NCBI GenBank assembly: GCA_024408655.1
Contig: JAKSUV010000007.1
Coordinates: 1 to 45,521, forward strand
DNA length: 45,521 nt
Direction: 5' to 3'
Source: Bacilli bacterium
GTDB lineage: Bacteria > Bacillota_I > Bacilli_A > RFN20 > CAG-826
Shown here: one piece after another, positions 14,527 to 25,867 of the stretch
How the letters are laid out: each line of letters opens with the position of its first letter
Numbering within the stretch: position 1 is the first letter of the stretch
Notes under the pieces: generated by a model
What the model was told of the DNA's origin: nothing
Seen by the model: the letters and a program-made list of their open reading frames with translations, nothing else
The model's database searches: none
Translations under genes and position numbers: made by a program

Positions 14527-17500
14527 TTACTTTTTCTCTTCGTTATAATCGTGAACACCGATATAGTGCGCGCTCACTTCGTCCATCTTCGCTTTGACCG
14601 AGAAATTATCAATAATATTTTCTTCCTCTTCTTCGCTCTTTAAACCACGACCAGCGGGGATTAATTTACCCGTAATGACGTTTTCTTTTAAGCCATGGAG
14701 TGGATCAACCTTGCCTTTAATCGCGGCGTCAGTTAAGACACGAGGTGTCTCTTGGAAGCTCGCGGCTGATAAGAAACTTGGGGTCTCTAAGGCGGCTTTA
14801 GTAATACCTAGCATTAATGGACGTGCAACCGCTGGACGTTTACCCGCGACTAACGCTTTGGCGTTCGCTTCAGTATAGCGATGGACATCCACACGGGTAC
14901 CAGGTAATAAATCCGTTTCGCCACCATCAACGACTAAAACTTTACAAAGCATTTGCCGGACAATGACTTCAAGGTGTTTATCGTTAATTTCGATACCTTG
15001 CGCACAGTATGGCTTATGGATTTCGTCTAACATATAGTTTTCAACCGTGGTGACATCCGAAGCGTCTAATAACTTCTTGGGACTAATCGCACCGGTGGTT
15101 AAACGTTCACCATTATTCACGCTTTGACCTTTCTTGACCGCTAAACGGGCACCGAAGGTGGTCGTATAGGTCTTGGTTTCAATGTCGTTAGTGACATCGA
15201 TTAAATAACAACCATTCTCTTCTTCAATGCGCGTGATCTTACCTTTAATATCACTAATTAAGGCTTCACCTTTCGGGTGACGGGCTTCGACTAATTCTTG
15301 AACCCGTGGTAAACCTTGAGTAATATCGCTTTCGGCAACACCACCAGAGTGGAAGGTTCTCATCGTTAATTGCGTACCTGGTTCACCAATTGATTGAGCG
15401 GCCATAATGCCAACCGCTTCACCAATTTGGACTAAGTTACCAGTCGCTAAGTTACGACCATAGCAATGGGCGCAGACGCCGTCTTTAGTTTGACAACCAA
15501 ACAAGGAACGGATCTCCACTTCTTCAATGCCACTATCTTCAATTAAGTGGGCTTTGGTGTTAGAAATTAAGGTATTGGCTTCTGCAATCACTTCGCCGGT
15601 CTTCGGATTTTTAATATCGTGCATCGCGTAACGACCACGAATCCGGTCATATAAACTCACTAATGGTTTTTCTTCGCCTGGGTTCTTAATCGCTCTCATC
15701 ACAAAACCATGGTCCGTACCACAATCTTCTTCACGCACAATCACGTCTTGGCTTACATCAACAAGCCGCCGGGTTAAATAACCTGAGTCAGCGGTCTTAA
15801 GTGCGGTATCCGCACCACCCTTACGGGCACCATGCGTCGCAATGAAGAATTCACTCACCGTCATACCTTCACGGAAGCTTGATTTAATTGGAAGTTCAAT
15901 AGTTTCGCCGTTTGGCTTATTCATTAGACCCCGCATACCTTCAAGCTGCGCGAAGTTACCTAAGCTACCACGAGCACCTGAGTCAACCATGATGAATAAG
16001 GGGTTCTTATCATCTTCTTTGAGTTGTTTATCAAGTTTCGCGATGACTTCGTCTTTGACCTTCGTCCAGACTTCGATAATCTTGTTATGACGTTCACTAT
16101 CCGTTAATAGACCTTTCGCGTAAAGTTTTTCGATTTGGGCAATTTGTTTATCGCCTTTCGCGATTAATTCTTCTTTACCTTCAAGGGTGCGGATATCGTT
16201 TAAGGAAACGGTCACACCACTTACAGTTGAATACTTAAAGCCTTGGTCTTTTAACTTATCAAGGATGACACTCGTGTTCATCGTATCGTAACGGTGGAAC
16301 ACTTGGTCAATAATCTTCCCTAAGTTCTTTTTCTTTAAGGGCGCGCGAAGTGGCATCTTTTCGATCACTTCTTTTACGTTCGTGCCACGGGCAACGAAGT
16401 GCTTCTTAAGCACTTTTAAACGCGCTTTATTCGCGTCATCATCCTTCCCTAAATTAATCTTTAAGGAATCGTCCGTCGCATCGTTTAAATACGGGAAGTT
16501 AGACGGGAAGATGAGGTTAAAGATAATCCGACCGACACTCGTTAATAAATACATATTTTGCATTTCTTCGGTGAAGACGGTGTTATCTTTCTTTAAGGCT
16601 TTCGCGATAATCGCCACGCGGTTATGGAGGCTAATTTGTTTAGTTTCATAGGCACGTAAGACATCTTCAACACTTGAGAAGACTTTACCTTCACTCGCGG
16701 CGAAGAGTTTATATTGCTCTTCGGCGTCATAGTCTTTCTCTTCGTGCGCCTTTTTCGCGCGTTCTAAGAAGCTATTAGCCGTTTCTTCAAGCGTTAAGTA
16801 ATAGTTACCTAAGACCATGTCTTGCGATGGCGTAACGATTGGTTTTCCATCCTTTGGACCTAAGATGTTATTACTCGCGAGCATTAAATTAAGCGCTTCT
16901 TCTTGAGCGGCTTTACCTAAGGGGACGTGCACGGCCATTTGGTCACCATCAAAGTCCGCGTTAAAGCCAGTACACACTAAGGGGTGTAAACGAATGGCTC
17001 TTCCATCAACAAGTTTTGGTTGGAAGGCTTGGATACCTAACCGGTGTAAAGTTGGTGCGCGGTTAAGTAAGACCGGGTGCTCGGCAATAATATCTTCGAC
17101 AATGTCATAGACCACTGGATCTTTCCGGTCAATCATCTTGTCGGCTTCTTTATGCGCTAACACGCCATAATCTTTAATTAAGATACTCGCAATAAACGGA
17201 CGGAGTAATTGAATCGCCATTTCACGTGGTAAACCGCATTGATACATTCTTAAATCTGGACCAACGGCGATGACGCTCCGGCCACTATAGTCAACCCGCT
17301 TACCAAGTAAGTTTTGCCGGAACCGGCCTTGCTTACCTTTTAAGGCAGCGGTTAAGCTCTTAAGTGGACGACCGGCGGTGGATAAGACTGGCTTATTATT
17401 CCGACGACCATTATCGATTAAGGCGTCAACCGCTTCTTGAAGCATTCGCTTTTCGTTCATTAAGATAACGTAAGGGGCGTTCATATCAACGAGTTTTCTT

Positions 17501-18447
17501 AACCGGTTATTCCGGGTAATGACACGGCGATATAAATCGTTTAAATCGCTAGCCGCAAAACGACCACCATCAAGTTGTAGCATTGGCCGTAAATCAGGTG
17601 GAATGACTGGGATGACATCTAATACCATCCATTCGGGCTTATTATCACTGGTTCTAAAGGCTTCTAAGACTTCAAGACGTTTGGTAAGTTTAATCCGACG
17701 AGGACCTTGCGCGTCTTTTAGTTCCGCTTGGGCCTTCTTAAATTCTTTTTCGATATCAAGTTCACGGAGTAAACGCTTCACCGCATCCGCACCTTCACCA
17801 AATTCCGCACCAGTGTGCTTACTGATGAATTTCGCGATGGTAAAGTAGTCGAAGGTTTCGTCGCGCTTTGCCATGTGGGCAAGATAGAGTTCAACCTTTT
17901 CGCTATCGCTACTACCGGCATCAAACTTATTTTTGATCTCGTTAATGACATCACTAAAGACAATACGCGCAGTCGCTTCGTCAAGGTATTGACCTTTCTT
18001 TAAGGACTTGGCACTACCAGGATTTAAACAAATGTGCGCCGCAAAATAGACGACTTCTTCGAGTTCCTTAACGCTAATATCGGCGTAAGTAGAAAGAAGG
18101 AGTTGAATCCGGCTTGGGACACCTTTTAAATACCAAATGTGGGTGCAAGGAGTGGCTAATTCAATATGGCCCATCCGTTCCCGGCGGACTTGTTTAGAGA
18201 TCACTTCAACGCCGCACTTTTCGCACACTAAACCTTGGTAACGAATCTTTTTATACTTCCCGCAATGGCATTCAAAGTCTTTGCTTGGACCGAAAATCTT
18301 TTCGCAGAAAAGACCTTCCATCTCCGGCTTTTGACTCCGGTAGTTAATCGTCTCGGGACGAGTCACTTCACCATGACTCCATTCTCTGATCCGATCAGGA
18401 GAGGCAAGACCAACTTGCATCGCGGATAAATCTTTAACATTAAACAT
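14527..18447 (-). CDS. rpoC: DNA-directed RNA polymerase subunit beta'
   Basis: 1306 residues, the catalytic clamp subunit of RNA polymerase. It starts [20 protein letters not shown]. The N-terminal zinc site is [20 protein letters not shown] (about 59-78). The active-site Mg motif is [12 protein letters not shown] near the middle. The second zinc cluster includes CGTDHG and [13 protein letters not shown]. The trigger-loop region carries [20 protein letters not shown]. Length is in the range of Firmicute and Mollicute homologues. AAGGAGGAG lies about 7 nt before the ATG, and rpoB ends 18 nt upstream. It ends the ribosomal protein/RNA polymerase operon. Confidence 0.99.
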   Translation of the reverse strand: MFNVKDLSAMQVGLASPDRIREWSHGEVTRPETINYRSQKPEMEGLFCEKIFGPSKDFECHCGKYKKIRYQGLVCEKCGVEVISKQVRRERMGHIELATPCTHIWYLKGVPSRIQLLLSTYADISVKELEEVVYFAAHICLNPGSAKSLKKGQYLDEATARIVFSDVINEIKNKFDAGSSDSEKVELYLAHMAKRDETFDYFTIAKFISKHTGAEFGEGADAVKRLLRELDIEKEFKKAQAELKDAQGPRRIKLTKRLEVLEAFRTSDNKPEWMVLDVIPVIPPDLRPMLQLDGGRFAASDLNDLYRRVITRNNRLRKLVDMNAPYVILMNEKRMLQEAVDALIDNGRRNNKPVLSTAGRPLKSLTAALKGKQGRFRQNLLGKRVDYSGRSVIAVGPDLRMYQCGLPREMAIQLLRPFIASILIKDYGVLAHKEADKMIDRKDPVVYDIVEDIIAEHPVLLNRAPTLHRLGIQAFQPKLVDGRAIRLHPLVCTGFNADFDGDQMAVHVPLGKAAQEEALNLMLASNNILGPKDGKPIVTPSQDMVLGNYYLTLEETANSFLERAKKAHEEKDYDAEEQYKLFAASEGKVFSSVEDVLRAYETKQISLHNRVAIIAKALKKDNTVFTEEMQNMYLLTSVGRIIFNLIFPSNFPYLNDATDDSLKINLGKDDDANKARLKVLKKHFVARGTNVKEVIEKMPLRAPLKKKNLGKIIDQVFHRYDTMNTSVILDKLKDQGFKYSTVSGVTVSLNDIRTLEGKEELIAKGDKQIAQIEKLYAKGLLTDSERHNKIIEVWTKVKDEVIAKLDKQLKEDDKNPLFIMVDSGARGSLGNFAQLEGMRGLMNKPNGETIELPIKSSFREGMTVSEFFIATHGARKGGADTALKTADSGYLTRRLVDVSQDVIVREEDCGTDHGFVMRAIKNPGEEKPLVSLYDRIRGRYAMHDIKNPKTGEVIAEANTLISNTKAHLIEDSGIEEVEIRSLFGCQTKDGVCAHCYGRNLATGNLVQIGEAVGIMAAQSIGEPGTQLTMRTFHSGGVAESDITQGLPRVQELVEARHPKGEALISDIKGKITRIEEENGCYLIDVTNDIETKTYTTTFGARLAVKKGQSVNNGERLTTGAISPKKLLDASDVTTVENYMLDEIHKPYCAQGIEINDKHLEVIVRQMLCKVLVVDGGETDLLPGTRVDVHRYTEANAKALVAGKRPAVARPLMLGITKAALETPSFLSAASFQETPRVLTDAAIKGKVDPLHGLKENVITGKLIPAGRGLKSEEEEENIIDNFSVKAKMDEVSAHYIGVHDYNEEKK

Positions 18448-18465
18448 ACGCTTTTCTCCTCCTTA

Positions 18466-21400
18466 TTAATTTAATTGCTCGTCAATGTCTTCTTTACTGA
18501 CACTGGTCGAGTTAGTGGCTTGTTCGCTAGTGAGGTTATGGATTAAAGACGAAGTCTTTCTTTCCTCTTGTTGCACCTCACGCGCTAAAGCGTCCATATC
18601 AATTGGCGTCCCATCTTTACTTAAGAGTTTGACGTCGATACAAAGCGCTTGTAATTCTTTCGTTAAGACGCGATACGCTTCTGGTAGACCTGCTTGCGGT
18701 AATTCGTTTTGTTTAATAATCGCTTCGTAGGTCTTATTCCGGCCAACGCGGTCATCACTCTTCACGGTTAAGATTTCTTGTAAAGTATGGGCCGCGCCAT
18801 AAGCTTCAAGCGCCCAGACTTCCATTTCACCAAACCGTTGACCACCGTTTTGCGCTTTACCACCAAGTGGTTGTTGTGTGACTAGACTATAAGGTCCCGT
18901 CGCCCGAGCGTGTAACTTATCATCAACCATGTGGTCGAGCTTAATCATGTACATCACGCCCACGCTAATGCGTTCATCAAAGCGTTCGCCCGTCCGACCA
19001 TCGTAGAGGATGGTTTTACCATCTTTTGCAATATTGGCTTTATCCATGAGTTCACGGATCTTCTTGTCGTCAATTCCATCAAAGACTGGTGTCGCAATTT
19101 TTAAGCCTAATTTCCGGCACGCTAAACCAAGATGGATTTCGAGAATCTGACCAATGTTCATCCGGCTTGGAACACCAAGGGGGTTAAGCATAATATCAAT
19201 TGGGGTACCATCAGGTAAAAACGGCATATCTTCGACCGGGAGAATCCGGGAGATAACACCCTTATTACCATGGCGGCCTGACATCTTATCACCTTCGGAG
19301 ATCTTTCTCTTTTGGGCAACATAGACTTTAATTGACATATTAACGCCAGGTGGTAATTCATCTTTATTCTTGCGGCTAAAGACTTTGACATCCATCACAA
19401 TACCCGCACCACCGTGAGGAACACGTAAAGAGGTATCTTTACCTTCACGGCTCTTCTCGGAGAAGATGGCCATGTAGAATTTTTCTTCAGGGGTTGGTTC
19501 ACTTAAACCACGCGGAGTGGTTTTACCAACTAAGATATCGCCTTCTTTCACTTCGGCGCCCACGGTAATAATTCCGTTTTCGTCTAAGTACTTCTTGGCT
19601 TCTTCACCCACGTTAGGTACTTCACGCGTGATTTCTTCATCACCTAGTTTCGTCGAACGGCAATCAATTTCGTATTTTTCAATGTGAATGGAAGTGTAGG
19701 TATCATCCTTCACTAAACGTTCGCTCATGATGACCGCGTCTTCGTAGTTATAACCGTTCCAGGTCATAAAGGCGATGGTGACGTTTTGGCCAAGGGCCAA
19801 GTCGCCGTTTTGCATCGCGGGACCATCAGCGATAATTTGTTGGGCTTTAATTTCATCGCCCACTTTGACAATCGCTTGTTGGTTAATACAAGTACCTTTA
19901 TTACTTCTTTCAAATTTTTGGAGTTGATAGGTTCTGGTTTCTTTCGCTTCCTTCACCATAATCTTTTGCGAGTCAACATAAGTGACCTTACCTGGCTTAA
20001 CGGCTACGACCGCTAAACCACTATCGCGGGCAATCCGGCTTTCAATACCAGTACCAACGTAAGGAGCTTCGGGACGGAGCAAAGGAAGAGCTTGACGCTG
20101 CATGTTCGCACCCATTAAGGCCCGGGTCGTATCATCTGACTCAAGGAAGGGAATACAGGCAGCCGCAACGGAAACGATTTGTTTTGGTGAAACATCGATG
20201 TAATCAAGTTCGCTTGCGGCGGCTAAAATGTTTTCGCCGTTATGCCGCGCGACCACGTATTCATCAAGGATTTCGCCTTTTTCGTTTAAGGTGACGTTCG
20301 CTTCCGAAATCACGTAATCACGTTCTTGATCAGCGCTTAGATATTCACTATCATCACTTACGATGTGCTTACCATCTTTGTGATACACATGACGATATGG
20401 CGTTTCAATAAAACCATACTTATTAATTTTCGCGTACGAGGCTAAGGAGTTAATTAAACCAATGGTTTGACCTTCAGGTGTTTCAATTGGACAAATCCGA
20501 CCATAGTGAGTGTAGTGAACGTCACGCACCTCACCGACCGCCCGGTCACGCGCGATACCGCCTGGACCTAAAGCACTGAGTCGACGTTTATTGGTTAATT
20601 CCGCTAAGGGGTTTGTTTGATCCATGAAGCTACTTAATTGGCTACTCGCGAAGAATTCGTGAACCGCACTATTAATCGGTTTAATGTTAATTAAACTTTG
20701 GACCGTAATATTTTCGGTTTCGCTAATTTGCATCTTTTGTTGGATGGTCTTACTCATCATAGCTAAACCGACCCGGAATTGGCTTTGGAGTAATTCACCA
20801 ACGCAACGAATCCGGCGGTTACTTAAGTTATCAATATCATCGCAACTACCGATGCCTTCTAAGATATTTAAGAAATAAGAGAAGGTCGCACAGATATCAC
20901 TAATGGTGATCCGGCTTTCGGTTAAGTTAAGATCAACACCAACGATGTGGGCAATCTTATCTTGTTTATCATTAAGATAAACTTTGACGAGGTTCACACA
21001 CGAATGCTTATCAAGTTTGTCATTGGTGTGTAAACGAATTTGGTGGGCACCCCGTTCGAAGAATTCTTCGTTTTGGAGTTCCTTAATATCCTCTTTCGTG
21101 ATTTCGTGACCTTTTTCAAACTTAATTTCGCCGGAAGCGCTCACTAAGTTTTCCGCTAAAACGCGGCCAAGTAAACGGTTATAAACCCCTAACTTTTGGG
21201 TAAGTTTAAACCGACCTGCCCGGCCTAAATCATAACGCCGCGCATCAAAGAAGGTTTGAATTAAGAAATTGTGCACACCTTCTTGGGTAGTTGGCTCGCC
21301 AGGTTTTAATTTATGGAAGATTTCGGTTAAGGCAACCACACTTGGGGTGTCTTTATCTTCACTTAAGGTATTCATTAACGCAGGTGATTTACCGAATAAA

Positions 21401-22023
21401 TCAAGAATATCGGTTGATTTCTCTAAGCCGATCGCGTGGAGTAAAACACTCGCGGGCATTTTCTTTAAACGGTTAATCCGGACATCTAACCGATTCTTCG
21501 CGTTATTTTCAAATTGTAAATAGTTACCGCGGCTTGGGATTAAATCGTTACGATATAAGTGGTTACCTTTATTATCCGGTCCCACATCAATCATATATGA
21601 GCCGGGGCTTCTTACGATTTGGGAGATAATAACTCTTTCGCTACCGTTAATGACGAAAGTCCCTGATTGCGTCATTAAAGGAATATCGCCCATGAACACT
21701 TCGTGTTCTTTAATCTCACCGGTTTCTTTAAAACGAAGCCGTAAAGTAGCGCGGAGTTTCGCGCCATAGGTGAGGTTTCTTGCTTTACATTCTAAGTATG
21801 GATACTTTGGTTGTTCTAACCGTGAAGAAATGTATTCAATAACCAAATTACCCGCATTACTTGTAATCGGGAAATTGTCGCGTAAAGTTTCGTCAATTCC
21901 CTTCTTTAAGAACCAGTCGTAGGAATCTGTTTGGATTTCGACGAGGTAAGGAAGCTCTAAGCTTCCTGAGACTTTCGAGAAGTCAAGTCTTCCGTTGGTG
22001 ATTTTTTGTGTTGAATTACCCAT
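18466..22023 (-). CDS. rpoB: DNA-directed RNA polymerase subunit beta
   Basis: 1185 residues, the second catalytic subunit. The rifampicin-pocket region is visible ([20 protein letters not shown], then [11 protein letters not shown] and [13 protein letters not shown]). The C-terminal half has [27 protein letters not shown] and [20 protein letters not shown]. In the rifampicin cluster the residues look wild type by family pattern (Q-L-S-S-F-M-D). Full length compared with Bacillus RpoB (about 1190). It follows the ybxB-type methyltransferase gene by 11 nt. Confidence 0.99.
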   Translation of the reverse strand: MGNSTQKITNGRLDFSKVSGSLELPYLVEIQTDSYDWFLKKGIDETLRDNFPITSNAGNLVIEYISSRLEQPKYPYLECKARNLTYGAKLRATLRLRFKETGEIKEHEVFMGDIPLMTQSGTFVINGSERVIISQIVRSPGSYMIDVGPDNKGNHLYRNDLIPSRGNYLQFENNAKNRLDVRINRLKKMPASVLLHAIGLEKSTDILDLFGKSPALMNTLSEDKDTPSVVALTEIFHKLKPGEPTTQEGVHNFLIQTFFDARRYDLGRAGRFKLTQKLGVYNRLLGRVLAENLVSASGEIKFEKGHEITKEDIKELQNEEFFERGAHQIRLHTNDKLDKHSCVNLVKVYLNDKQDKIAHIVGVDLNLTESRITISDICATFSYFLNILEGIGSCDDIDNLSNRRIRCVGELLQSQFRVGLAMMSKTIQQKMQISETENITVQSLINIKPINSAVHEFFASSQLSSFMDQTNPLAELTNKRRLSALGPGGIARDRAVGEVRDVHYTHYGRICPIETPEGQTIGLINSLASYAKINKYGFIETPYRHVYHKDGKHIVSDDSEYLSADQERDYVISEANVTLNEKGEILDEYVVARHNGENILAAASELDYIDVSPKQIVSVAAACIPFLESDDTTRALMGANMQRQALPLLRPEAPYVGTGIESRIARDSGLAVVAVKPGKVTYVDSQKIMVKEAKETRTYQLQKFERSNKGTCINQQAIVKVGDEIKAQQIIADGPAMQNGDLALGQNVTIAFMTWNGYNYEDAVIMSERLVKDDTYTSIHIEKYEIDCRSTKLGDEEITREVPNVGEEAKKYLDENGIITVGAEVKEGDILVGKTTPRGLSEPTPEEKFYMAIFSEKSREGKDTSLRVPHGGAGIVMDVKVFSRKNKDELPPGVNMSIKVYVAQKRKISEGDKMSGRHGNKGVISRILPVEDMPFLPDGTPIDIMLNPLGVPSRMNIGQILEIHLGLACRKLGLKIATPVFDGIDDKKIRELMDKANIAKDGKTILYDGRTGERFDERISVGVMYMIKLDHMVDDKLHARATGPYSLVTQQPLGGKAQNGGQRFGEMEVWALEAYGAAHTLQEILTVKSDDRVGRNKTYEAIIKQNELPQAGLPEAYRVLTKELQALCIDVKLLSKDGTPIDMDALAREVQQEERKTSSLIHNLTSEQATNSTSVSKEDIDEQLN

Positions 22024-22034
22024 AATTCTCTCCT

Positions 22035-22634
22035 TTACTTCGTGGCCTTAATGACCCAATAGCCTTTGTGCTTCTTAAGCACCTCTACCGTCGAGAAGAA
22101 CTCCTTGAGACGCGTAACCGTTGATTCCGCACCTTGTTTCTTCCGCACCACGATAAAGAGGCTACCTGAAGTTTTTAAGTGATCGTGCGCCCCGCGATAT
22201 AACTTTATTAATACCGCGTTACCCGCACGGATAGGCGGGTTAGAGACCACGTAATCAAACTTACCTTCAATCTTCTCATAGAGATCACTCTGAAGGCTAG
22301 TGACCTGCTTGCTTAATTCGAGAGCGTGCGCGTTTCTTTGACATAAGTCCACCGCACGAAGGTTGATATCGCTAGCGGTAACTAGGATATCTGGGATGAG
22401 GGAGGCGAGAGTTAAGCCAATCACTCCATACCCACATCCGATGTCTAACACTTTTCCCGTATGGATCAAGGGGATCAATACTTTGAGAAGCGTATCGCTC
22501 CCTTCGTCCACACCATTCTTAGCAAAGACATTTGTGTCCGTTAATAGGGGAATGGATAGACCATGGATTTGATAAGTAATGATCTTCTCCTTACTCGGAG
22601 TTGATGGATTCTTAACAAAGTAATGACTATTCAT
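22035..22634 (-). CDS. Class I SAM-dependent methyltransferase (RsmC/YbxB family)
   Basis: About 199 residues. A TTG at 22643 is in frame, but the ATG at 22634 gives the usual family start [11 protein letters not shown]. Motif I for SAM binding is [16 protein letters not shown] (about 71-86), and the catalytic motif [10 protein letters not shown] follows at about 137-146. It is typical of N2-guanine rRNA methyltransferases such as RsmC. In Bacillus the equivalent gene ybxB also sits between rplL and rpoB, so the position is conserved. The exact rRNA target is not known from sequence. The ribosome site is weak. Confidence 0.88.
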   Translation of the reverse strand: MNSHYFVKNPSTPSKEKIITYQIHGLSIPLLTDTNVFAKNGVDEGSDTLLKVLIPLIHTGKVLDIGCGYGVIGLTLASLIPDILVTASDINLRAVDLCQRNAHALELSKQVTSLQSDLYEKIEGKFDYVVSNPPIRAGNAVLIKLYRGAHDHLKTSGSLFIVVRKKQGAESTVTRLKEFFSTVEVLKKHKGYWVIKATK

Positions 22635-22669
22635 TCGCACCAATTAACGATATTTAAATAAGCGTTTGC

Positions 22670-23041
22670 TTACTTAACTTCAACTGTGGCACCAGCCGCG
22701 GTTAAAGCCTTCTTGTGCTCTTCCGCTTCCACTGGTGAAACTTTCTCTTTGATGGTGCTTGGCGCCGCATCAACGAGTTTCTTCGCATCCATTAAACCTA
22801 AACCGGTAATTGCTTGAACCGCTTTAATGACTGCAACCTTTTGGGCACCAACGGCCTTTAAGATCACGTTCACTTCCGCTGGTCCTTCCGCGGCGGCTTC
22901 CGCTGGCGCAGCAGCAGCTGCAACAGGCGCGGCGGCGGTCACACCGAATTCGGTTTCGACGGCTTTCACTAAATCATTGACCTCTAAAAGCGTCATTTCT
23001 TTTAAAGTCGCAATGATGTCTTCTTTACTAACTTTTGCCAT
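22670..23041 (-). CDS. rplL: 50S ribosomal protein L7/L12
   Basis: 123 residues of the ribosomal stalk protein that recruits translation factors. An N-terminal dimerisation helix pair (to about 35), a flexible Ala/Pro-rich hinge ([20 protein letters not shown], about 35-54), and the C-terminal domain with [20 protein letters not shown] and [19 protein letters not shown] ribosome site precedes the ATG. It follows rplJ by 16 nt, as usual. Confidence 0.98.
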   Translation of the reverse strand: MAKVSKEDIIATLKEMTLLEVNDLVKAVETEFGVTAAAPVAAAAAPAEAAAEGPAEVNVILKAVGAQKVAVIKAVQAITGLGLMDAKKLVDAAPSTIKEKVSPVEAEEHKKALTAAGATVEVK

Positions 23042-23057
23042 AAAATTATCCTCCTAA

Positions 23058-23546
23058 TTAGGCTTTTTTAGTTTTGCTATACGCGTCAAGCGTACGGGCA
23101 AATTTCGCAACGGGTTCTTTTAAACAACATAAGAACATCGCAATGAGTCCTTCTTTGTTTGGTAAGCTACCGATGGTTTTAATTTCCTCGGCGGTTGCGA
23201 CCTTACCATCAATCATGCCTGCCTTAATGACAAGCTTTTTGTGCTTCTTGCCAAATTTGAGCAAGACACTTGGACCACCTGTTAACTCTTCTGAGAAAAC
23301 ATAGGCGTTTGGTCCGGTGAGGTCCGTACCTAAATCAAGTTTTAACTCTTGAAAGGCGCGGGTAACAAGTGTGTTCTTGTAAACATTGAGCGAGGCTTTG
23401 TTCTTGCGTAGTTCCCGACGGAGTTCCGTTAATTCGGCCACCGTTAAACCACGATACTCAGCAATCACGATACTTTGACTTTTCTTCGCCGCATCGATGA
23501 TCTTAGTCACGACTGCTTGTTTACTTTTGAGAATTTCTTGGTTCAT
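23058..23546 (-). CDS. rplJ: 50S ribosomal protein L10
   Basis: 162 residues, the stalk base protein that binds 23S rRNA and anchors L7/L12 dimers. The start is the ATG at 23546 (MNQEILKSKQAVVTKI), which has GGAGGG 5 nt upstream; the longer open frame to 23612 is leader RNA. The motif IVIAEYRGLTVAELTELRRE is typical, and the C-terminal helix for L7/L12 binding is present. The upstream gap carries a probable L10 autoregulatory leader. Confidence 0.97.
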   Translation of the reverse strand: MNQEILKSKQAVVTKIIDAAKKSQSIVIAEYRGLTVAELTELRRELRKNKASLNVYKNTLVTRAFQELKLDLGTDLTGPNAYVFSEELTGGPSVLLKFGKKHKKLVIKAGMIDGKVATAEEIKTIGSLPNKEGLIAMFLCCLKEPVAKFARTLDAYSKTKKA

Positions 23547-23676
23547 CGTTTCCCTCCTTTTTTCACTAATTGTAGAGGACTTAATATCTAGTGAGTTTAG
23601 CCTCGGTAACAAATTAAGCTTCCGCAGTTACTTTCTTAGGTATTTAGCACACTTTACAATCTAACTTGTTGAAGGT
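23547..23676 (-). promoter_or_regulatory. Probable L10 leader (ribosomal protein autoregulation)
   Basis: 130 nt between rplA and rplJ with no gene. On minus it contains GCGGAAGCTTAATTTGTTAC followed by CGAGGC, like the conserved purine-rich loops of the Firmicute L10 leader to which L10-L7/L12 binds. It ends in a strong ribosome site. The identification is by position and short motifs only. Confidence 0.6.
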
Positions 23677-24366
23677 TTATTGGTCACGCCCTTCAAACGT
23701 GATGTGAATACTTGGTCCCATCGTCGTGTGGATCGCGGCATTGGTAATGTACTTTCCTTTCACGGTGAGGGGGCGACTTCTTACAATCGCATCACAAAGC
23801 GCTTGTAAGTTTTCGGCAATTTTCTTTTCCTCGAAAGAAACCTTCGCGCAGCTTAAGTTGATGTTCCCGTCCTTATCGACCCGGTACTCAACCTTACCCG
23901 CTTTAATTTCCTTGACGGCTTTCTTGATATCGGGACTCACGGTGCCGCTCTTGGGGTTAGGCATTAAACCTTTTGGACCCAAAATCCGACCGATCTTACC
24001 GATCTCGCCCATCATGTCAGGAGTCGCGACGATGACATCATAATCGAACCAACTTTCCTTGGTGATTTTTTCAATCATCTCCTTGGCGCCTGCATAATCT
24101 GCGCCCGCCGCCTTCGCTTCGTCAACTTTATTGGTTAACGCTAGGACGCGCACGGTCTTGCCATTGCCATGTGGTAGAACAATCGTGCCACGAATCATTT
24201 GGTCGGGTTGCTTCGTATCAACGTTCAGTTTGATACTTAAATCAACAGTCGCATCAAATTTCGTGGTGTTCGTTTTCTTTACAAGTGCGCTTGCTTCGGA
24301 AAGCGAATAAAGTTTATTGGCGTCGACTAATTTCGCCGCTGCAAGATATTTCTTACCGCGTTTCAT
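23677..24366 (-). CDS. rplA: 50S ribosomal protein L1
   Basis: 229 residues of the L1 stalk protein that contacts 23S rRNA near the E site. Typical segments: [62 protein letters not shown] and [17 protein letters not shown]. Full length. It starts 1 nt after the rplK stop, so translation is coupled. Confidence 0.98.
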   Translation of the reverse strand: MKRGKKYLAAAKLVDANKLYSLSEASALVKKTNTTKFDATVDLSIKLNVDTKQPDQMIRGTIVLPHGNGKTVRVLALTNKVDEAKAAGADYAGAKEMIEKITKESWFDYDVIVATPDMMGEIGKIGRILGPKGLMPNPKSGTVSPDIKKAVKEIKAGKVEYRVDKDGNINLSCAKVSFEEKKIAENLQALCDAIVRSRPLTVKGKYITNAAIHTTMGPSIHITFEGRDQ

Positions 24367-24367
24367 C

Positions 24368-24781
24368 TTAGTCCACCACCTTTAAACCGATATTAAAAGC
24401 GGTACCTTCTACCACTTTGATAGCCGCCTCAATATCGTTGCAGTTAAGATCTGGCATCTTATATTCTGCAATTTTCTTAATTTGCTCCTTCTTAATCGAA
24501 CCGACGGTTGTCGTCTTCCGATTGGGTGAGCCTTTTTTAATCCCGGCCGCTTTGAGTAATAACTCCGCGGTGGGGGTTGTCTTAATCACAAATGAATGTG
24601 ATTTGTCTTCATAAGCTGTGATAATCACGGGGACCGTTTCACCTTTCCGGTCAGCGGTCTTCGCGTTAAAGTCCGTACAGAACTTTGGCATGATGACACC
24701 CGCACTTGCTAGCTTAGGACCAGGTTTGGCCGCGCCGCCAGGCAGTTCCATCTTCACAACTTTTGCGATCTTTTTTGCCAT
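24368..24781 (-). CDS. rplK: 50S ribosomal protein L11
   Basis: 137 residues. The N-terminal domain has [20 protein letters not shown], where most homologues read P-x-P-x-G-x-A-L-G, and the C-terminal rRNA-binding domain has [20 protein letters not shown] and [18 protein letters not shown]. The normal Q-I-P-A-G-K-A-N-P-A-P-P stretch is shortened at the start ([14 protein letters not shown]). AGGAGG lies 6 nt before the ATG. First gene of the ribosomal/RNA polymerase operon. Confidence 0.98.
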   Translation of the reverse strand: MAKKIAKVVKMELPGGAAKPGPKLASAGVIMPKFCTDFNAKTADRKGETVPVIITAYEDKSHSFVIKTTPTAELLLKAAGIKKGSPNRKTTTVGSIKKEQIKKIAEYKMPDLNCNDIEAAIKVVEGTAFNIGLKVVD

Positions 24782-24891
24782 GGGAATCCTCCTTTATTGA
24801 ATTCTTGGCAGTGGTGCAATTGAGTGATCAACTCTCCCACGCCTAGGTGTATTAAATCCTAATCATGCGCACACGAAAAGGACGATACGCG
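24782..24891 (-). promoter_or_regulatory. 5' leader of the rplK operon
   Basis: About 110 nt of transcribed leader between the promoter and rplK. It contains GTGGGAG ... CACCAC, which can pair (GTGG/CCAC), enclosing a GAGT/ACTC hairpin. Similar GTGGGAG leaders are common upstream of Firmicute rplK. A regulatory role is inferred. Confidence 0.4.
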
Positions 24892-24897
24892 AGTAAT

Positions 24898-24926
24898 ATC
24901 ATACACGAGTAGATAGCGAAAGGCAA
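24898..24926 (-). promoter_or_regulatory. Promoter of the rplK-rplA-rplJ-rplL-rpoBC operon
   Basis: On minus, -35 TTGCCT (24921-24926), 17-nt spacer, -10 TATGAT (24898-24903). The best promoter in the gap upstream of rplK. Confidence 0.8.
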
Positions 24927-25100
24927 ATTTATTTTTTAGACTGTTGATTAATTAAAACCAAGAAGTTTATACCAGGCAAACGGAACCGATAAATATAAAT
25001 TTAATTATCGTTAGTTTTACAAATATATTTTTGCAACTGCTGTCAGGCAAAGTGTTATGACAAGTGAAGATAATGTTCTGTCACTTCCTTTACATTTTTT
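24927..25100. other. AT-rich gap upstream of the ribosomal operon promoter
   Basis: No gene seen. It holds CGATAA/TTATCG arms (24988-25011) and AAGTGA/TCACTT arms (about 25060-25085), either of which may be a weak terminator for the lipoprotein gene ending at 25101, but neither has a convincing T tract. Confidence 0.3.
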
Positions 25101-25745
25101 TTAAATCTCGGGTATCGTAGGTTCTTCAATATTTTCTTTATCATATGAATAGGTGGCTACGTGAATAAGACCTCCCATTCCTTCAGAATCATAGTCAGTA
25201 TCAAGACTAACTACTTTTTTATTTTCAAAATGCAAAGCGACATACATTTGTTTTGTATAGCCTTCAGGTACAAAATAAAGACAATAAGCCTTTTTAGCAT
25301 CTTCATAAACAAAGTCTTTATAGCCTTCAATGCCTAGTTCCCATGCTTCATGAATGGCTTTAACTACATCCTCTTCAATTGTTTCATAATAATATGGCTT
25401 TTCAGTCATTTTATCAAGGTCCCAGTCAGCATCGATAAATCTATGATATTGAAAATAAGTTGAACCTTTTTTAAAGTATCGATATTCATTTGGAAACTCC
25501 TCTTCTTCGTCATATTCACGCCAACTCATAGCATCTGGCATATAAACACTACGTCTTATAGGCATGAATTCTTCCGGTTTAGCTTTAGATGCGGCACCTT
25601 CAACTATTTGTAAATACTTAACACCTTTAAAGTCAAGAGCATCATTAAATTCTTGTTCTGTAACTGTATAATCAATATCTTTCGAGCCACAATTTACTAA
25701 AAGCATTGGTGCCAATAGCGATAATAACATAATTTTATTTTTCAT
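25101..25745 (-). CDS. Lipoprotein of unknown function
   Basis: About 214 residues from the ATG at 25745, chosen for its lipoprotein signal MKNKIMLLSLLAPMLLVNCG (Cys19 in a VNC lipobox) and GAGAGG 9 nt upstream; the frame extends further without support. The mature part is acidic and aromatic, with DYTVTEQEFNDALDFKGVKY near the start and an E-E-E-E-rich C terminus, and looks like a small solute- or peptide-binding or structural lipoprotein. Not recognised. The sequence around its start (AGAGGTTTCATTATATG) closely resembles that of the surface lipoprotein at 14431. Confidence 0.7.
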   Translation of the reverse strand: MKNKIMLLSLLAPMLLVNCGSKDIDYTVTEQEFNDALDFKGVKYLQIVEGAASKAKPEEFMPIRRSVYMPDAMSWREYDEEEEFPNEYRYFKKGSTYFQYHRFIDADWDLDKMTEKPYYYETIEEDVVKAIHEAWELGIEGYKDFVYEDAKKAYCLYFVPEGYTKQMYVALHFENKKVVSLDTDYDSEGMGGLIHVATYSYDKENIEEPTIPEI

Positions 25746-25773
25746 ATAATGAAACCTCTCACATTTTGATGTT

Positions 25774-25804
25774 ATTACATTTGAAAAAAAAAATTCAATG
25801 TCAA
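25774..25804 (-). promoter_or_regulatory. Promoter with a T10 tract in the spacer (lipoprotein gene)
   Basis: On minus, perfect -35 TTGACA (25799-25804), then a spacer containing ten T (25784-25793), then TGTAAT (25774-25779), giving a 19-nt spacer. Slippage by two T would make the optimal 17. This layout resembles phase-variable lipoprotein promoters of mycoplasmas. Confidence 0.45.
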
Positions 25805-25826
25805 AGCAAAGAACGCTGGCTCTCAT

Positions 25827-25854
25827 GTTGTCTTAGCAAACCATTTAAGACAAC
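25827..25854. repeat. 9-bp inverted repeat between two lipoprotein genes
   Basis: GTTGTCTTA and TAAGACAAC, perfect arms with a 10-nt spacer, about 14 nt after the stop of the lipoprotein gene at 25868 and upstream of the next promoter. No T tract follows directly on either strand, so it may be an operator or a weak transcript-end hairpin. Confidence 0.5.
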
Positions 25855-25867
25855 TTAAAAATTAATT

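Noticed and set aside
25827-25854. The 9-bp inverted repeat as a Rho-independent terminator
   Set aside because: No T tract follows directly on either strand; the T10 lies 34 nt or more away. Kept only as an inverted repeat.
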